DNA of 49,772 nt from positions 1 to 49,772 of the forward strand of contig NZ_JAOEGU010000029.1 in NCBI RefSeq assembly GCF_025583945.1, in the 5' to 3' direction. The translations under genes were made by a program, and so were the position numbers. Positions 1 to 9,559 of this stretch are shown here, piece after piece. Position 1 is the stretch's first letter, and every line of letters begins with the position of its first letter. A model generated the notes under the pieces. That model ran no database searches and was not told the origin of the DNA. It was given only the letters and a program-made list of their open reading frames with translations. Source of the DNA: Methylobacter psychrophilus. Lineage in GTDB: Bacteria; Pseudomonadota; Gammaproteobacteria; Methylococcales; Methylomonadaceae.

Positions 1-755
1 TTGCACTTTTAGTTTTTACAGGATAAAAACCACACACAAAATAGTCGGCAAATAGTAACCCCAGAACTTGGCAGATAGCCTTATGAAGGCCATATTTTGC
101 ATAAATTGGAGTTTTCACACAGTCTGGACCCCAAGGAGACATTGGAGCCAGATTTCCTAATGGCAACTTTCTAACAAAAAGCGGCCAGTCAATTTTAGTG
201 AGCAAACTGGCACTAATGACCAAGAATGACAATGAAAGGGTCGGTATTCTTAATGTGTTTTTAACATGTTTAAAATCGTCAACAGACTTTGGAATACTAA
301 ACCCACTTGTTTTTCAAGTTAGTGCTTATAGGTATTTATACGGATTGATTTTTTTGTTTTAAATATTATAATTTTCTAAAAAGTTTGTGGCACTTATGGA
401 TGTTTTAAATCTTCACATTGACCTTTGTTATCGTTTTGCAACCCCTTGCAGACACAACTGACCAAAAACAGTGGGTGAAATTAAGTTCTAAATTTTTTTA
501 AAGTCGTCAAACCTTTAGGTTCTTAGATTATTTTAGAATTTTTCTCTGTGAAGTAATATATAAAATCGATCGATGTGTTTTTTGAGAGTCTACGTTATTT
601 GCTTCTGATCTGATAGCCTAGGAGTCTGCCGGTCTTTCAGTGCTCCCATATTTATTGGGATAGAATAGCGTAGGATTAGCAATTACGGAAAAGGTAGCAA
701 ACCCATTAGCAATCTCTAATTAGATTTTTAAGTCCAAAAATATTAAGGAAAAAAT
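1..755. other. AT-rich stretch with no supported gene
   Basis: I see no convincing gene here. A minus-strand frame is open from the left edge to about position 315, but it has no ATG or GTG start and matches no family I recognise. A short hairpin, ACTTG-TTTTT-CAAGT, lies at 305-319. The last part (about 690-755) is the upstream region of the lipoprotein gene, with the ribosome binding site AAGGAA at 745-750. Confidence 0.5.
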
Positions 756-1175
756 ATGAAATATTTCGCAGCTTTAATTATTCCATTTTTGTTTATTACG
801 GGTTGCAATGGTATATCTGTAGAACCAGAAAAAGGATGCTATATTCCTGAACAAATCTCTGAGGAAGACAAGAATATGGCTATCGATTTAAGTGCAGAAA
901 TAAAAGATACAACACAAAAAATAGGCTCTGCAGGAATTAAAGCAGTTGTAACCGATAAGACTAAGTCTAAATTTGTTCGATCAGGAGATGTTAACTGTAT
1001 TTATGCTATGACATACGCAGCTTGTTTAACCTGCAAGTTAACTAATGATAAAAAAGAATGTGCAGATGGATTCAGGGATGCTCGAACAAAATGCATAACT
1101 CACGAGTCAGGAAAAAAATCAGTAGTTCAAGCTATAGAATACAGTGACAAAATTCTAAATGACATAGAAAAATAA
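756..1175 (+). CDS. small cysteine-rich secreted lipoprotein, unknown function
   Basis: A 139-residue protein with a short lysine-containing N-terminus, a hydrophobic stretch and a lipobox ending ITGC (Cys17), so it should be lipidated and anchored in a membrane after export. The mature part has further cysteines in a CIYAMTYAACLTC-type cluster and later, which could form disulfides in the periplasm. I do not recognise the family. The start is supported by AAGGAA six bases upstream of the ATG. It is followed, after a 105-bp inverted-repeat element, by two secreted serine proteases on the same strand. An accessory role for those proteases (inhibitor, chaperone or partner) is possible but is only inferred from position. 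Confidence 0.75.
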   Translation: MKYFAALIIPFLFITGCNGISVEPEKGCYIPEQISEEDKNMAIDLSAEIKDTTQKIGSAGIKAVVTDKTKSKFVRSGDVNCIYAMTYAACLTCKLTNDKKECADGFRDARTKCITHESGKKSVVQAIEYSDKILNDIEK

Positions 1176-1183
1176 TTACTAAA

Positions 1184-1288
1184 TAAATGTGCCTCATAGT
1201 CGTTATCATATTTAGAAAAATTGAATGAAAAGTACCAGATAAATCTGCCAATTTCAAACCGGTTCAAAGTGACTATGAGGCACATTTA
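1184..1288. repeat. MITE-like inverted-repeat element with TA ends
   Basis: A perfect 18-bp inverted repeat (1184-1201 against 1271-1288, arm TAAATGTGCCTCATAGTC) encloses 69 bases without coding potential. Each arm begins with TA, as expected for a TA target duplication made by IS630/mariner-type transposases, so the element could be a 105-bp MITE. The alternative is a large hairpin acting as a terminator or processing signal between the lipoprotein and protease genes; no T-run follows it. Confidence 0.5.
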
Positions 1289-1319
1289 GAATATTCAAAT
1301 TTGCATTCTGGAGGTTTAA

Positions 1320-3410
1320 GTGAATATGATAAGGTTCGTATTTTGTCTGTCTTTAATGATAATTTCTTATTCAACTTTAGCTGGTAGTTGCAATAACAAT
1401 AAAAATGAATCTGCTCCACTTATCGAAAAGTCTATAACATTTTTAAGAGGGATGCATAGTGAAAACGCAGTAGAATTATTTAGTCAACTGTATAATTTAG
1501 AATTATTACCATGCAAGAGTTTAACTTTAAATGAAGATGAGTTATTGGCTGATGCTCTTGATAATCACCACATTTTTCCTCATTGGGGATACCCTCATGT
1601 CCCAGCAGACAAACTATTATGCTCTCTTAATCCCCAAGTCAAATGTAAAGATAATAAACTACCATACTATAAAAAAGGCAGTACTTTTATAGTACCGAAT
1701 ATCACCTTTCAAACAACCACTAGAATTCAACCAATTCCTGCTTCTAAAATGGCAGGTGCGACAGATTCAAACTTATTAAAAACTCTGGATAAAGCAGGGG
1801 CTATTGCGCTTAAGGCAACTGATGAAGAAAGAACCACTATTTTAAGAAAAACACGAGCGCGAAATAACAACTTTCAGGTTCCTTTTTATGCAGAGGACGG
1901 CACGGAAATTATTTTTGCATACTTCACCTCTGCAAGAACAACCCTAAAGCTGTCTAAAGAAAATTGGGAACGCGTAGAAGAAAAATTAAAAAAAGTAATA
2001 ACACCAGAATTTATAATTATCAATTCTTTAAATATTACACCTCCAAATGGCACAGGATTACAGCAAGTATCACCTCAAAATCAGCAGACGTTAGAGCAGC
2101 TACATGTACGTTGGAAAGATGTTCTACAAGAAATTGGACTAGAGGAGACATGGATTAATGAGTGGAATACAAAATATCCCCAATCCCCTAATCCGTATGA
2201 AGTATTAGTTGTAGACAAGGGGTTTTCTCCTGAACATAAATTATTTAAAAAAAAACCAGACCCCAATTTAAAACTTAGTGCTCTAAATTCTTGTGATACA
2301 CATGGAACTCATTTAGAAGGAATAATAAATTCTCCCCAAAATGAAGTATTCAAAGGCATTGCATATCCAACCAACTTAAATCATTGGGATTTTGAAAAAA
2401 ATAATGTTACGCAGGAAAATTGTACCGACAAAGAAACGCATTGTGACTTGAGTCAATATCTTGAGTTACATGAAGAATTAGGGGTTGCGAACTTTAGTTT
2501 TGATTATGACCAAATAAAAAAATCTGCTTTTTTTGAAAGTCTTGAACGAAGTATTAAATTTTCACCTGCGACACTATATGTAATAGCCGCAGGAAATAAT
2601 CGAGGGCCTTTAAAAAAAACAAATGATTTACTAAATAGCCCACCTTTGTCATTTTATGGAATGCAAAATACTATAGTAGTTACAGCATTCGATAAAAACA
2701 GACAACTCCTGGAACAGTCGAACTATAATTACAGTAATCTCGACTCAATAATAGATGTTGCAGCTCCGGGGGATACAATTCCAAGTACATGCAAGCAAAC
2801 TGATATAGGTGTCATAAGTGGAACATCTCCAGCGGCAGCTTTAGTATCTGGAATTGCAAGTATTTTGAATAAAGAACAATTAACTGATGGGCGACTTGTG
2901 AAGTTGCGGCTATTGTATACAAGTGACTTAAATTCAAACTTGGTACCAAAAGCAACATATGGGATTATTAACGCAAAACATGCACTTTACCATAATCTAG
3001 ATAAATATTGTTTAAATGGTGGGAAATGCAAATTTGCAAAAAGAATTACACTTGGATGGAAGGATGAAGCCGAAAATATACATCGCTCGCAAACTATCAT
3101 TTTTTATACCTCTGACGCAAATTCTAGACCATATCCCATTAGGACTAAAACAATTAAACGAATAACTTGTAAAACACCACTTGGGAACAATGGAGTTGAT
3201 TGCACACTAGCTTATCTTCAGCGGGACCAAAAAAATGTTTTAAACCTAATTGTTGTTTATGGGATAAATCGAATTGTAGATGACGCAGAAAAAAAACTAC
3301 TGTCAGTAATTGTCGAGTCTACAGAGGGTAGGAGCACATTGTATCCATTAGGTAGGGATTTAGTAGATTATATAAAAAGAATAGATGGGGCTGAGCAATC
3401 AAGAAACTAA
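1320..3410 (+). CDS. secreted subtilisin-like serine protease (family S8)
   Basis: A 696-residue protein with an N-terminal signal peptide ending near TLAGS. The S8 catalytic triad is visible: Asp299 in LVVDKGF, His328 in CDTHGTHLEGI and Ser503 in SGTSPAAALVSG, with the oxyanion Asn near 426 in AAGNNRG. The roughly 270 residues before the Asp motif form a long, uncharacterised N-terminal region, perhaps a propeptide, and about 170 residues follow the catalytic domain. The start is either GTG at 1320, five bases after GGAGG (1310-1314), or ATG at 1326. A trypsin-like protease gene follows 11 bases downstream, so the two are probably co-transcribed. A periplasmic or extracellular endopeptidase is likely; the substrate is unknown. 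Confidence 0.88.
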   Translation: MNMIRFVFCLSLMIISYSTLAGSCNNNKNESAPLIEKSITFLRGMHSENAVELFSQLYNLELLPCKSLTLNEDELLADALDNHHIFPHWGYPHVPADKLLCSLNPQVKCKDNKLPYYKKGSTFIVPNITFQTTTRIQPIPASKMAGATDSNLLKTLDKAGAIALKATDEERTTILRKTRARNNNFQVPFYAEDGTEIIFAYFTSARTTLKLSKENWERVEEKLKKVITPEFIIINSLNITPPNGTGLQQVSPQNQQTLEQLHVRWKDVLQEIGLEETWINEWNTKYPQSPNPYEVLVVDKGFSPEHKLFKKKPDPNLKLSALNSCDTHGTHLEGIINSPQNEVFKGIAYPTNLNHWDFEKNNVTQENCTDKETHCDLSQYLELHEELGVANFSFDYDQIKKSAFFESLERSIKFSPATLYVIAAGNNRGPLKKTNDLLNSPPLSFYGMQNTIVVTAFDKNRQLLEQSNYNYSNLDSIIDVAAPGDTIPSTCKQTDIGVISGTSPAAALVSGIASILNKEQLTDGRLVKLRLLYTSDLNSNLVPKATYGIINAKHALYHNLDKYCLNGGKCKFAKRITLGWKDEAENIHRSQTIIFYTSDANSRPYPIRTKTIKRITCKTPLGNNGVDCTLAYLQRDQKNVLNLIVVYGINRIVDDAEKKLLSVIVESTEGRSTLYPLGRDLVDYIKRIDGAEQSRN

Positions 3411-3421
3411 AAAATAAACTT

Positions 3422-4591
3422 ATGTTTAAAATAAACTATTCGGCTTTGCTAATTTTTTTTTCATTCAATATCTGCGCTGAAAATTCAGCTAGTATAGCTA
3501 TATCCAAACTCCATACAACCCTACCCAAAGAAGCAACCGTAATATCTAAAGAGGTTTTTCCTATTTATCATGATCCTGATGATAGGGGTGTTGTTTTTTT
3601 TCATAAGTTTACTGGCAAAAGTGAGTCTACTTTTATTGCTGTTCACTTTGTAATCAATCAACTTCCAGCTGATAAGCATTGGTCAATAATTTTAAGAAGC
3701 AATAACGGAGCCGAGTTGCAGCGAGTTGATGTAAATACAATAAATTCTAAAGGAAAATTGCCCTTAACTTTTTGGTCTAAAGACCTTGAAGATAATCAAG
3801 TAGCATTAGAAGTTATCTCAGATCATGTGCCGGATGATCTTAAATTCACAATTGATAAGTATTTATATGAAGATCGTGACATAGTTCCACTTCAAATTTT
3901 TGATAGAAGCCATCCCCACTTTGAATATATTACTAATTCTACGCCTGAGAAATATTTATTGCCTTCTAAAAATGTTGCTAGACTTTCTATTGTAGATAAA
4001 GACGAAAGATACCCATGCACTGGATTTCGAGTAGGTAGAGAATATATGTTAACAGCTGCACATTGCATGCCTGTAAATACTGTAGATGGAAATGATTGCA
4101 ATGATAGTTTTAGTGTTTCTTTGAATCACACGTTCTATCCGTTTTCACCAGTTAGACAAGTTGAATGCAATAAAATTGTTCATGTTTCTCATGACTATGA
4201 TTATGCGATTTTATCGATACATGTTAATAAAAAAAATAGCAATGAACATACACTTGAACTATCTGCCTCTAATTATAAAGATTTATCTAGGCTTTTTATA
4301 GTTCACCACCCTGCGGGCAGAGCCAAGACACTTACACAAGCTAAATGTGGTATTGCTAGTGCCCCGCCCAAGGCAGAATCGATTCCCTGCGGGGGCGAAA
4401 GCAATTTTCTTTATCACACTTGCGACACAGAAGGAGGTAGTTCCGGTGCCCCCATATTTGATTCGGATTCGGGAAAAATAGTAGGATTACATACAGATGG
4501 TTTTGTTCAAGGAGCAGATATTAAAGTTAACTGTGGCATCTTTATTAACAATATTTTGAACGAAGCCAAACAATTTATTGATTTACATTAG
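3422..4591 (+). CDS. secreted trypsin-like serine protease (family S1, V8-like)
   Basis: A 389-residue protein with a signal peptide (hydrophobic run up to about residue 20). The chymotrypsin-fold triad is present: His214 in LTAAHC, Asp260 in DYDYAIL and Ser341 in EGGSSGAPIF. The catalytic domain occupies roughly residues 180-385. The first 160 residues are an extra domain without a family I recognise. The general look (CTGF-R-V before LTAAHC, GGSSGAPI) is that of bacterial glutamyl endopeptidase-like S1 proteases. It lies 11 bases after the S8 protease gene in the same direction. The two may act in one activation cascade or degrade the same target, which is inferred from adjacency only. Confidence 0.87.
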   Translation: MFKINYSALLIFFSFNICAENSASIAISKLHTTLPKEATVISKEVFPIYHDPDDRGVVFFHKFTGKSESTFIAVHFVINQLPADKHWSIILRSNNGAELQRVDVNTINSKGKLPLTFWSKDLEDNQVALEVISDHVPDDLKFTIDKYLYEDRDIVPLQIFDRSHPHFEYITNSTPEKYLLPSKNVARLSIVDKDERYPCTGFRVGREYMLTAAHCMPVNTVDGNDCNDSFSVSLNHTFYPFSPVRQVECNKIVHVSHDYDYAILSIHVNKKNSNEHTLELSASNYKDLSRLFIVHHPAGRAKTLTQAKCGIASAPPKAESIPCGGESNFLYHTCDTEGGSSGAPIFDSDSGKIVGLHTDGFVQGADIKVNCGIFINNILNEAKQFIDLH

Positions 4592-4837
4592 CGTTATCAA
4601 ACTAAGACAAAGAAACAAATGATGTTAATTAATACGACAAGTGTACAACTTGAATTAGTTTGAGACCTAGCCAAAGAGTAATTGTCATACTTGGTATATA
4701 GCTATTCGTCAGTCGGGTCGCATACTCTGCTTAAAATTAATATCTTTATGCAACAACCTAAAATGTTAGTTATTTTTAGCTTTCCTTATTAATCGAATAC
4801 AAATAGTTGTTAACATCCCTGCAACCCGCATTGCCTC

Positions 4838-4970
4838 TTAACTCGCTTCATTTGAAGCTAGATGAGCATAAATCTTAGTGGTTGTAATTGAAGCGTGGCC
4901 TAAACGTTTTGAAGCTTTTTAACCAACCGAGTTGCGAACGTTTGCCGTAAAGTGGATTGCCACCTTTTCC
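4838..4970 (-). pseudogene. decayed tyrosine recombinase (integrase) C-terminus
   Basis: Read on the minus strand, one frame gives STLRQTFATRLVKK, matching the HxLRxTFAT box of tyrosine recombinases. After a one-base frame change the sequence continues RLGHASITTTKIYAHL and a stop at 4838-4840, which is the classic LGH...TxxYAH box with the catalytic tyrosine. The segment in between carries an in-frame stop in either frame, and no N-terminal or central part is found upstream. This is a short remnant of an integrase. It marks an old integration event next to the mobile region. Confidence 0.8.
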
Positions 4971-5879
4971 TTTTTTCAGCGACAAACTTCAGGTTCATTT
5001 ACTTCAGAATGATCTATGGCCTTCTTGATAGCTTTGTAGATATAACACTCTTGAATTACCGCTATTGCCTTTAAGTATTTATCGTGATTTTTCAATGAGG
5101 TCTTGATAGTGAGGTTTTTGTGAAGACTCAATGACAGCTATGGGTAGTGGCTGCCGATCACTGGCGGTCACTGAATGACCGCTTTTCAATATTAAGCAGC
5201 CATATCGTGGAAATCTGCGTATGTCTCCTCCTGGCCGATAGTGACTATTCATTTCGTACCGGAAATAATTTCGGATAGCTACCGTTCAAAATCAGCTATA
5301 CAAAAGTAAGTCCATCGGCTCCACCCGACCCATTGCTGACATTGGTATATGGATTTAGGCTTCTCTGAACCAGACATTCGTGGCGAATTGCAGTTCGGAA
5401 ATAATACACCTTATCAATAAGTGTCGGAGCTTTCTTTAGCCAGTGACTGATAGTCCTTGTCTCGCCAATCCATGCCGATTCTTAATGTCAACACAAAAAC
5501 AGTAACCTCTCAAGGTTCCGTGTTTGCGCAGACGTTGGAGCAGAGGACTGGAAATCCTCATGTCGAAAAAGTCAGTTATTACACCGGTCAACATGGTTCC
5601 TGAAGACTCCGCTCTGATCGGGGATTTTTTATGTTCGATGGTTTTGCTTTGCGGGGATATTCCTGTCTTCATTTTGACCTAAGTGGAATTATCGATAGGG
5701 GTTTTGGACATGAACTGATTACGAAGGATAGCATCTGACGCTATAAGGTCGGTAACTCAACATTCAATATCAGTTGACTTCCAACCAAGCACCACACTTC
5801 ACTATACCATACTAACAGTAAAGTTTTCCCCAATCCCCCACCAATAGAAACAATACCCCAAAAAATAGAACAAACGTAT
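4971..5879. other. gene-poor region with one terminator-like hairpin
   Basis: No convincing coding region. A hairpin GCGGTCA-CTGAA-TGACCGC followed by TTTTC lies at 5164-5186 and could act as a rho-independent terminator on the plus strand. The block around it (about 5127-5186) has the look of repeated intergenic or IS-end sequence, which I cannot verify. A 78-codon minus-strand frame at 5436-5672 has no recognisable motif and I do not call it. Confidence 0.4.
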
Positions 5880-6153
5880 ATGAAAGTAACCAGTAAACGA
5901 CAACTCATTTCAGCCATGCTTATGGCTCTGGTGCTAGCATCCCCGATGGCCATTGCGGCACCAGGAGCACCAGTACAGGATCCTGTTTCGTGGCTATTCG
6001 TTAAAGAGGCAGGCGGTGGGACACTAACAAATAACAGGGCCTGATGACAATTTCACCCTGACACTGGCGCATTGTGATGTCACCGCATTCACCGATCGCC
6101 CGATCCACTTCGACATGATCGAAAATTCAATACGATTAATACAAGGAAATTAG
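5880..6153 (+). pseudogene. frameshifted small secreted protein
   Basis: The ATG at 5880 opens a 54-codon frame with a clean signal peptide (ending MAIAAPGAP) followed by VSWLFVKEAGGGTL, stopping at 6042-6044. The continuation DNFTLTLAHCDVTAFTDRP lies in another frame and runs to a stop at 6151-6153. The two halves together resemble the family of small periplasmic proteins with a LFV-x-L...DV...FTDRP pattern, whose function I do not know. A single-base indel near 6035-6040 explains the break. The N-terminal half could still be secreted as a short peptide. Confidence 0.6.
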
Positions 6154-6200
6154 TTTACTATGTTGCACAAATTGGATGTTTAAATAGCTTAAAGAAAAAC

Positions 6201-7412
6201 ATGAACCTTAACCGTTACCTGTCTCCAGTGTTTCTAAATTTTACTGCAAGATTATTGATAATGCTGGTTTTATGGGGACTGCAAGGATGCCTTTCACCGA
6301 TGGCACTAGATCATGCAGTCATCGAATACGACAAGACAACGACTGATATTTTGTCAAAATTGATACTGTTAAACATTGCCCGCTCCCACCAGCATCAACC
6401 CATGCATTTCACTGGCGTATCCAATATTGCCGCGACCTTTAACTTTCAATTAAACGCAGGGGCAACGCCTGCTTTTACTGGTGAGAATGGTTCATTATTA
6501 ACGCCGGTGTTTGGTGGCACGATATCCGAGAATCCGACTATCAGCATTGTGCCGGTCGAAGGTGAGGAATTCACTCGTCGAATGCTGACGCCGTTTCAGG
6601 AAAACAAACTGACCATGCTACTGCGACAGGGCGCTGATGTGGATTTGATTCTGCGTCTTGTTGCTGGCGAGTTACGGATTAACGGAGGAAAGCAAGAAGG
6701 TATTTATTATAACAAGCCTAACGATGTCAAAGGCTATCGGATGTTCCGACAAGCCGTGCTACATATGTCGTCGATCCAGGATAGAAACAAGCTGTTTGTC
6801 GAACCGCTTATGTTCGAGCAGCACTGGACTATGCCGGCTGAATCATTGACGGCGGAACAAATGGCTGCATTGCAAAAAGACTTTAAAATTGACTATCAGA
6901 CCCAAAGTAAGCAAGTCACGCTTGGGAAGCGAGTAACCGGGCGTATTGTTATAACTAATTACGATCCGGCAACTCTGAGCAATGACGAGCGCATTCGTTT
7001 GCAGGAAGAAGCCGATCAAGGTGCCGGCAATGATGTTATGGTGGATATTCGTCCCGGATATCCGGGTGGAGAGTGGCCGATACACGGTGTTTTCCGCTTG
7101 CGCAGTTTTCATAACATTCTGAATTTTATTGGTCAGTCTATCGGCGACAATCCGGAATACGATGTTGCCAAATATCTGCTAACCCCTAATGTCAGCCAGA
7201 ACCCGGCAAACACCCTGGCTATGGTGATCAGTGATGACAAACCAGGTAATAGCGATATCAGCGTCCAGTATGGCGATGGGTATTACGCAATAAAGCCTGA
7301 CGAAGGTTATCCTTGGAATCGCGAAGCCTTTCGATTGTTATGCCAACTTTTTCAAATGACTATGACCGATCTGGCTCGGCAAGGTGCACCGGAAATTACT
7401 ATTTCTAAATAA
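6201..7412 (+). CDS. predicted outer-membrane or periplasmic lipoprotein, unknown function
   Basis: A 403-residue protein with a long N-terminal hydrophobic segment and a lipobox ending LQGC (Cys30), followed by a soluble region. No catalytic motif is apparent. Residues near 48-62 (DILSKLILLNIARSH) and the following FTGVSN look like a conserved block of an uncharacterised proteobacterial lipoprotein family. It ends 12 bases before the TTG start of corA, so both probably sit in one transcript. Base composition is higher in GC than in the upstream protease cluster, which suggests a different history. Confidence 0.75.
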   Translation: MNLNRYLSPVFLNFTARLLIMLVLWGLQGCLSPMALDHAVIEYDKTTTDILSKLILLNIARSHQHQPMHFTGVSNIAATFNFQLNAGATPAFTGENGSLLTPVFGGTISENPTISIVPVEGEEFTRRMLTPFQENKLTMLLRQGADVDLILRLVAGELRINGGKQEGIYYNKPNDVKGYRMFRQAVLHMSSIQDRNKLFVEPLMFEQHWTMPAESLTAEQMAALQKDFKIDYQTQSKQVTLGKRVTGRIVITNYDPATLSNDERIRLQEEADQGAGNDVMVDIRPGYPGGEWPIHGVFRLRSFHNILNFIGQSIGDNPEYDVAKYLLTPNVSQNPANTLAMVISDDKPGNSDISVQYGDGYYAIKPDEGYPWNREAFRLLCQLFQMTMTDLARQGAPEITISK

Positions 7413-7424
7413 TAGGAAGCTATT

Positions 7425-8414
7425 TTGACAAAAATAATCGATAACCGCATGATTATGAAATGCGTAGCCTATCAAAATGGCGTCAGTATCGGCGATGTGA
7501 CAATCGAGGATATCAGTGAAGTGCTTAAGCAGGAAAACACCTTCGTCTGGTTAGGTTTGCTTGAGGCCAATAGTGAGCTGTTGACCCAAATTCAGGAGGA
7601 ATTCGGCTTACATGACTTGGCTATCGAAGATGCTTGCTCGGCGCATCAGCGTCCGAAGATTGATGAATTTGGCGAGTCGTTGTTTATGGTGTTGCATACC
7701 GCATATCTTGCAGGAGAACAGGTTAAGTTTGGGGAAACTCATATTTTTCTCGGTGCACGTTTTTTGGTGACGATCAGGCACGGCTATTCATGCAGTCACA
7801 GCAAAATTAGAGAGCGCTGTGAAGCCATGCCGAAGCAATTGGCTCAAGGGCCAGGATTTGCCTTGTATTCAATTATGGATTTTATCGTTGATAACTATAT
7901 GCCGGTTATCGACGGTTTGCAGGCGCGTTTTGATAGCTTAGAGTCGGCGATTTTTAAATATCAACCTAGCCGGCAAACCATGGAGGGCCTCTACGAACTG
8001 AAGCGAGAGTTGATGTTACTGGAAGGAGCCATTACACCGGTGATAGATATCTGCAACGAGTTGATGCGTTTGCATAATGAGCTTATTCCCAAGGAGGTGC
8101 GGGTCTATTTTCGCGATATTGTGGATCACATCAAACGCATAGATCAGAAGATTCACGGTATGCGAGAAATGTTGGTAGCGGCAATGCAGGTGCATTTGAC
8201 CTTTGAAACGGTGAGGCAGAACGAAGTTGTCAAACGATTGGCCGGTTGGGGCGCTATCTTGGCAATACCCACCATGGTTTTCAGTTGGTACGGTATGAAC
8301 TTCAAATACATGCCTGAGTTGGATTGGCAATACAGTTATCCGGTGGTAGTGGTCGGTGTTGTTCTGGGTAGTCTTTTTCTGTATTGGCGACTGAAAAAAT
8401 CTGACTGGCTGTAA
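7425..8414 (+). CDS. corA: CorA-family divalent cation transporter
   Basis: A 329-residue inner-membrane Mg2+ (possibly Co2+/Ni2+) channel. It has a large soluble N-terminal domain, a long stalk helix and two C-terminal transmembrane helices. The signature YGMNF sits at the end of the first helix (near residue 288), followed by a short acidic loop (MPELDW) and the second helix ending in a KKSDWL tail, as in typical CorA proteins of about 320 residues. I take TTG at 7425, since AGGAAG lies just upstream (about 7414-7419); ATG codons at 7449 and 7455 are alternatives. It appears intact and forms a pair with the preceding lipoprotein gene. Confidence 0.93.
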   Translation: MTKIIDNRMIMKCVAYQNGVSIGDVTIEDISEVLKQENTFVWLGLLEANSELLTQIQEEFGLHDLAIEDACSAHQRPKIDEFGESLFMVLHTAYLAGEQVKFGETHIFLGARFLVTIRHGYSCSHSKIRERCEAMPKQLAQGPGFALYSIMDFIVDNYMPVIDGLQARFDSLESAIFKYQPSRQTMEGLYELKRELMLLEGAITPVIDICNELMRLHNELIPKEVRVYFRDIVDHIKRIDQKIHGMREMLVAAMQVHLTFETVRQNEVVKRLAGWGAILAIPTMVFSWYGMNFKYMPELDWQYSYPVVVVGVVLGSLFLYWRLKKSDWL

Positions 8415-8662
8415 GGCAAAATAAAGACATGAAAAATCAATAGCTACAGCTCAAATTGATGCCTTTGCTGGCATAACTGCGTAGCCACGTTAGCGGTGAG
8501 CGCCTTTTTTCGCGCTGGCTGGTTTTATGGTGCTTCAAAATAAGATTTTGACTAATGTTTTAACTACCCATTTAATGTACTAAATGACTAGACTGAAAAG
8601 AACTGTGATCAGACACAGCTACTAATAATCATACAAGAGAACATAATTTTTTTTGGGGATAA

Positions 8663-9216
8663 ATGAATAGCAAATTATTAAAGTTTTTAACCTTTGTGTC
8701 ATTGCTGCTTCCAGTTGGAGCATTTGCCGGCCAAGCTTTGGATACATTAAGTGCGACCCAATCATTAGATTTAACCCATCACATCATTGGCTATCTGTCT
8801 ATCGGGGTTACCGTTATGGCCTACATAGCAGCAATGTCAGAAGAAGTCATTGCACTACGAAAATCCAAACCAATGGTCTTGGGTTCGGCGCTCGTCTGGT
8901 TTGCCATTTGTATTTACTACGCCTGGCACGGTGAAGCCAAAGTGGCAGCAGTCGCATTTGAAAGCAATTTACTGGCTTATATCGAATTATTTCTATTTAT
9001 CCCGATCTTCCACCCGGCCAATGGCTGCTGTTAACCCTAACCCTCGGCGTAGGCGGTAGTTTGCTAGCCATAGGATCTGCACCGGGAGTCGCATTGCTGG
9101 GCCAGATCAAAGAAGGCTATACCTTCGCATTCCATATGCGTTGGATGCCGGTTATTTTGCTGGGCTATCTCGCCAGTATTGCGGTGCATTTTTGGATAAA
9201 TGCGCGGTATTTTTAA
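8663..9216 (+). pseudogene. nhaD: NhaD-type Na+/H+ antiporter with internal deletion
   Basis: The reading frame starts well (GGGG just upstream of the ATG, signal-like N-terminus, then IIGYLSIGVTVMAYIAAMSE, the N-terminal part of NhaD). It leaves the family after about residue 113 and stops at 9032-9034. From about 9004 another frame reads DLPPGQWLLLTLTLGVGG then GSLLAIGSAPGVALLGQ and ends ASIAVHFWINARYF at 9214-9216, which is the C-terminus of the same family. The two ends are joined out of frame and the roughly 300 residues of the middle (most of the transport core) are missing. It cannot make a working antiporter. Confidence 0.82.
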
Positions 9217-9559
9217 TACATGCAATTGTATCTTTCTTTATCGATTTATATAACTGGTCAGTCAGGACTTTTTTTTGTAAGCCGCAAATAAAAACTAAAA
9301 AGCCTTATATGAAGATGTGGGGCTTTTATATGCCCGAAAAAAAACCATGTTTATCATCTAAAACTACTATATTGATCGCCATAAAGCGGCCGTTGGCGAA
9401 TGACTCTTTATGGCAGTTCTGAGACGACCAAGCAACATAAAATATACTACTTTTCAGGGATGCTGATGGCTTAATTAGCTTATGTTAGATTTTCAACAGG
9501 TATTGAGGAATAAGATAGTCGACCTAAGCAAATCGAGTACCTTCAGGCGACTCGATCAC
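9217..9559. other. intergenic region, possible weak terminator
   Basis: No gene recognised. A 7-bp stem AAAAGCC/GGCTTTT (9298-9304 with 9321-9327) could end transcription coming from the nhaD remnant. The plus-strand frame at 9141-9422 only overlaps the end of nhaD and AT-rich sequence and shows no motif. The region separates the debris zone from the convergent traM gene. Confidence 0.35.

Noticed and set aside
1-315. Minus-strand frame open to the window edge
   Set aside because: No start codon, no ribosome site and no recognisable family; hydrophobic composition can arise from AT-rich DNA.
5436-5672. 78-codon minus-strand frame
   Set aside because: No family-like motif, no neighbours in the same operon, and composition does not look coding.
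9141-9422. 93-codon plus-strand frame after nhaD
   Set aside because: It is a shadow of the nhaD C-terminus followed by AT-rich non-coding sequence.
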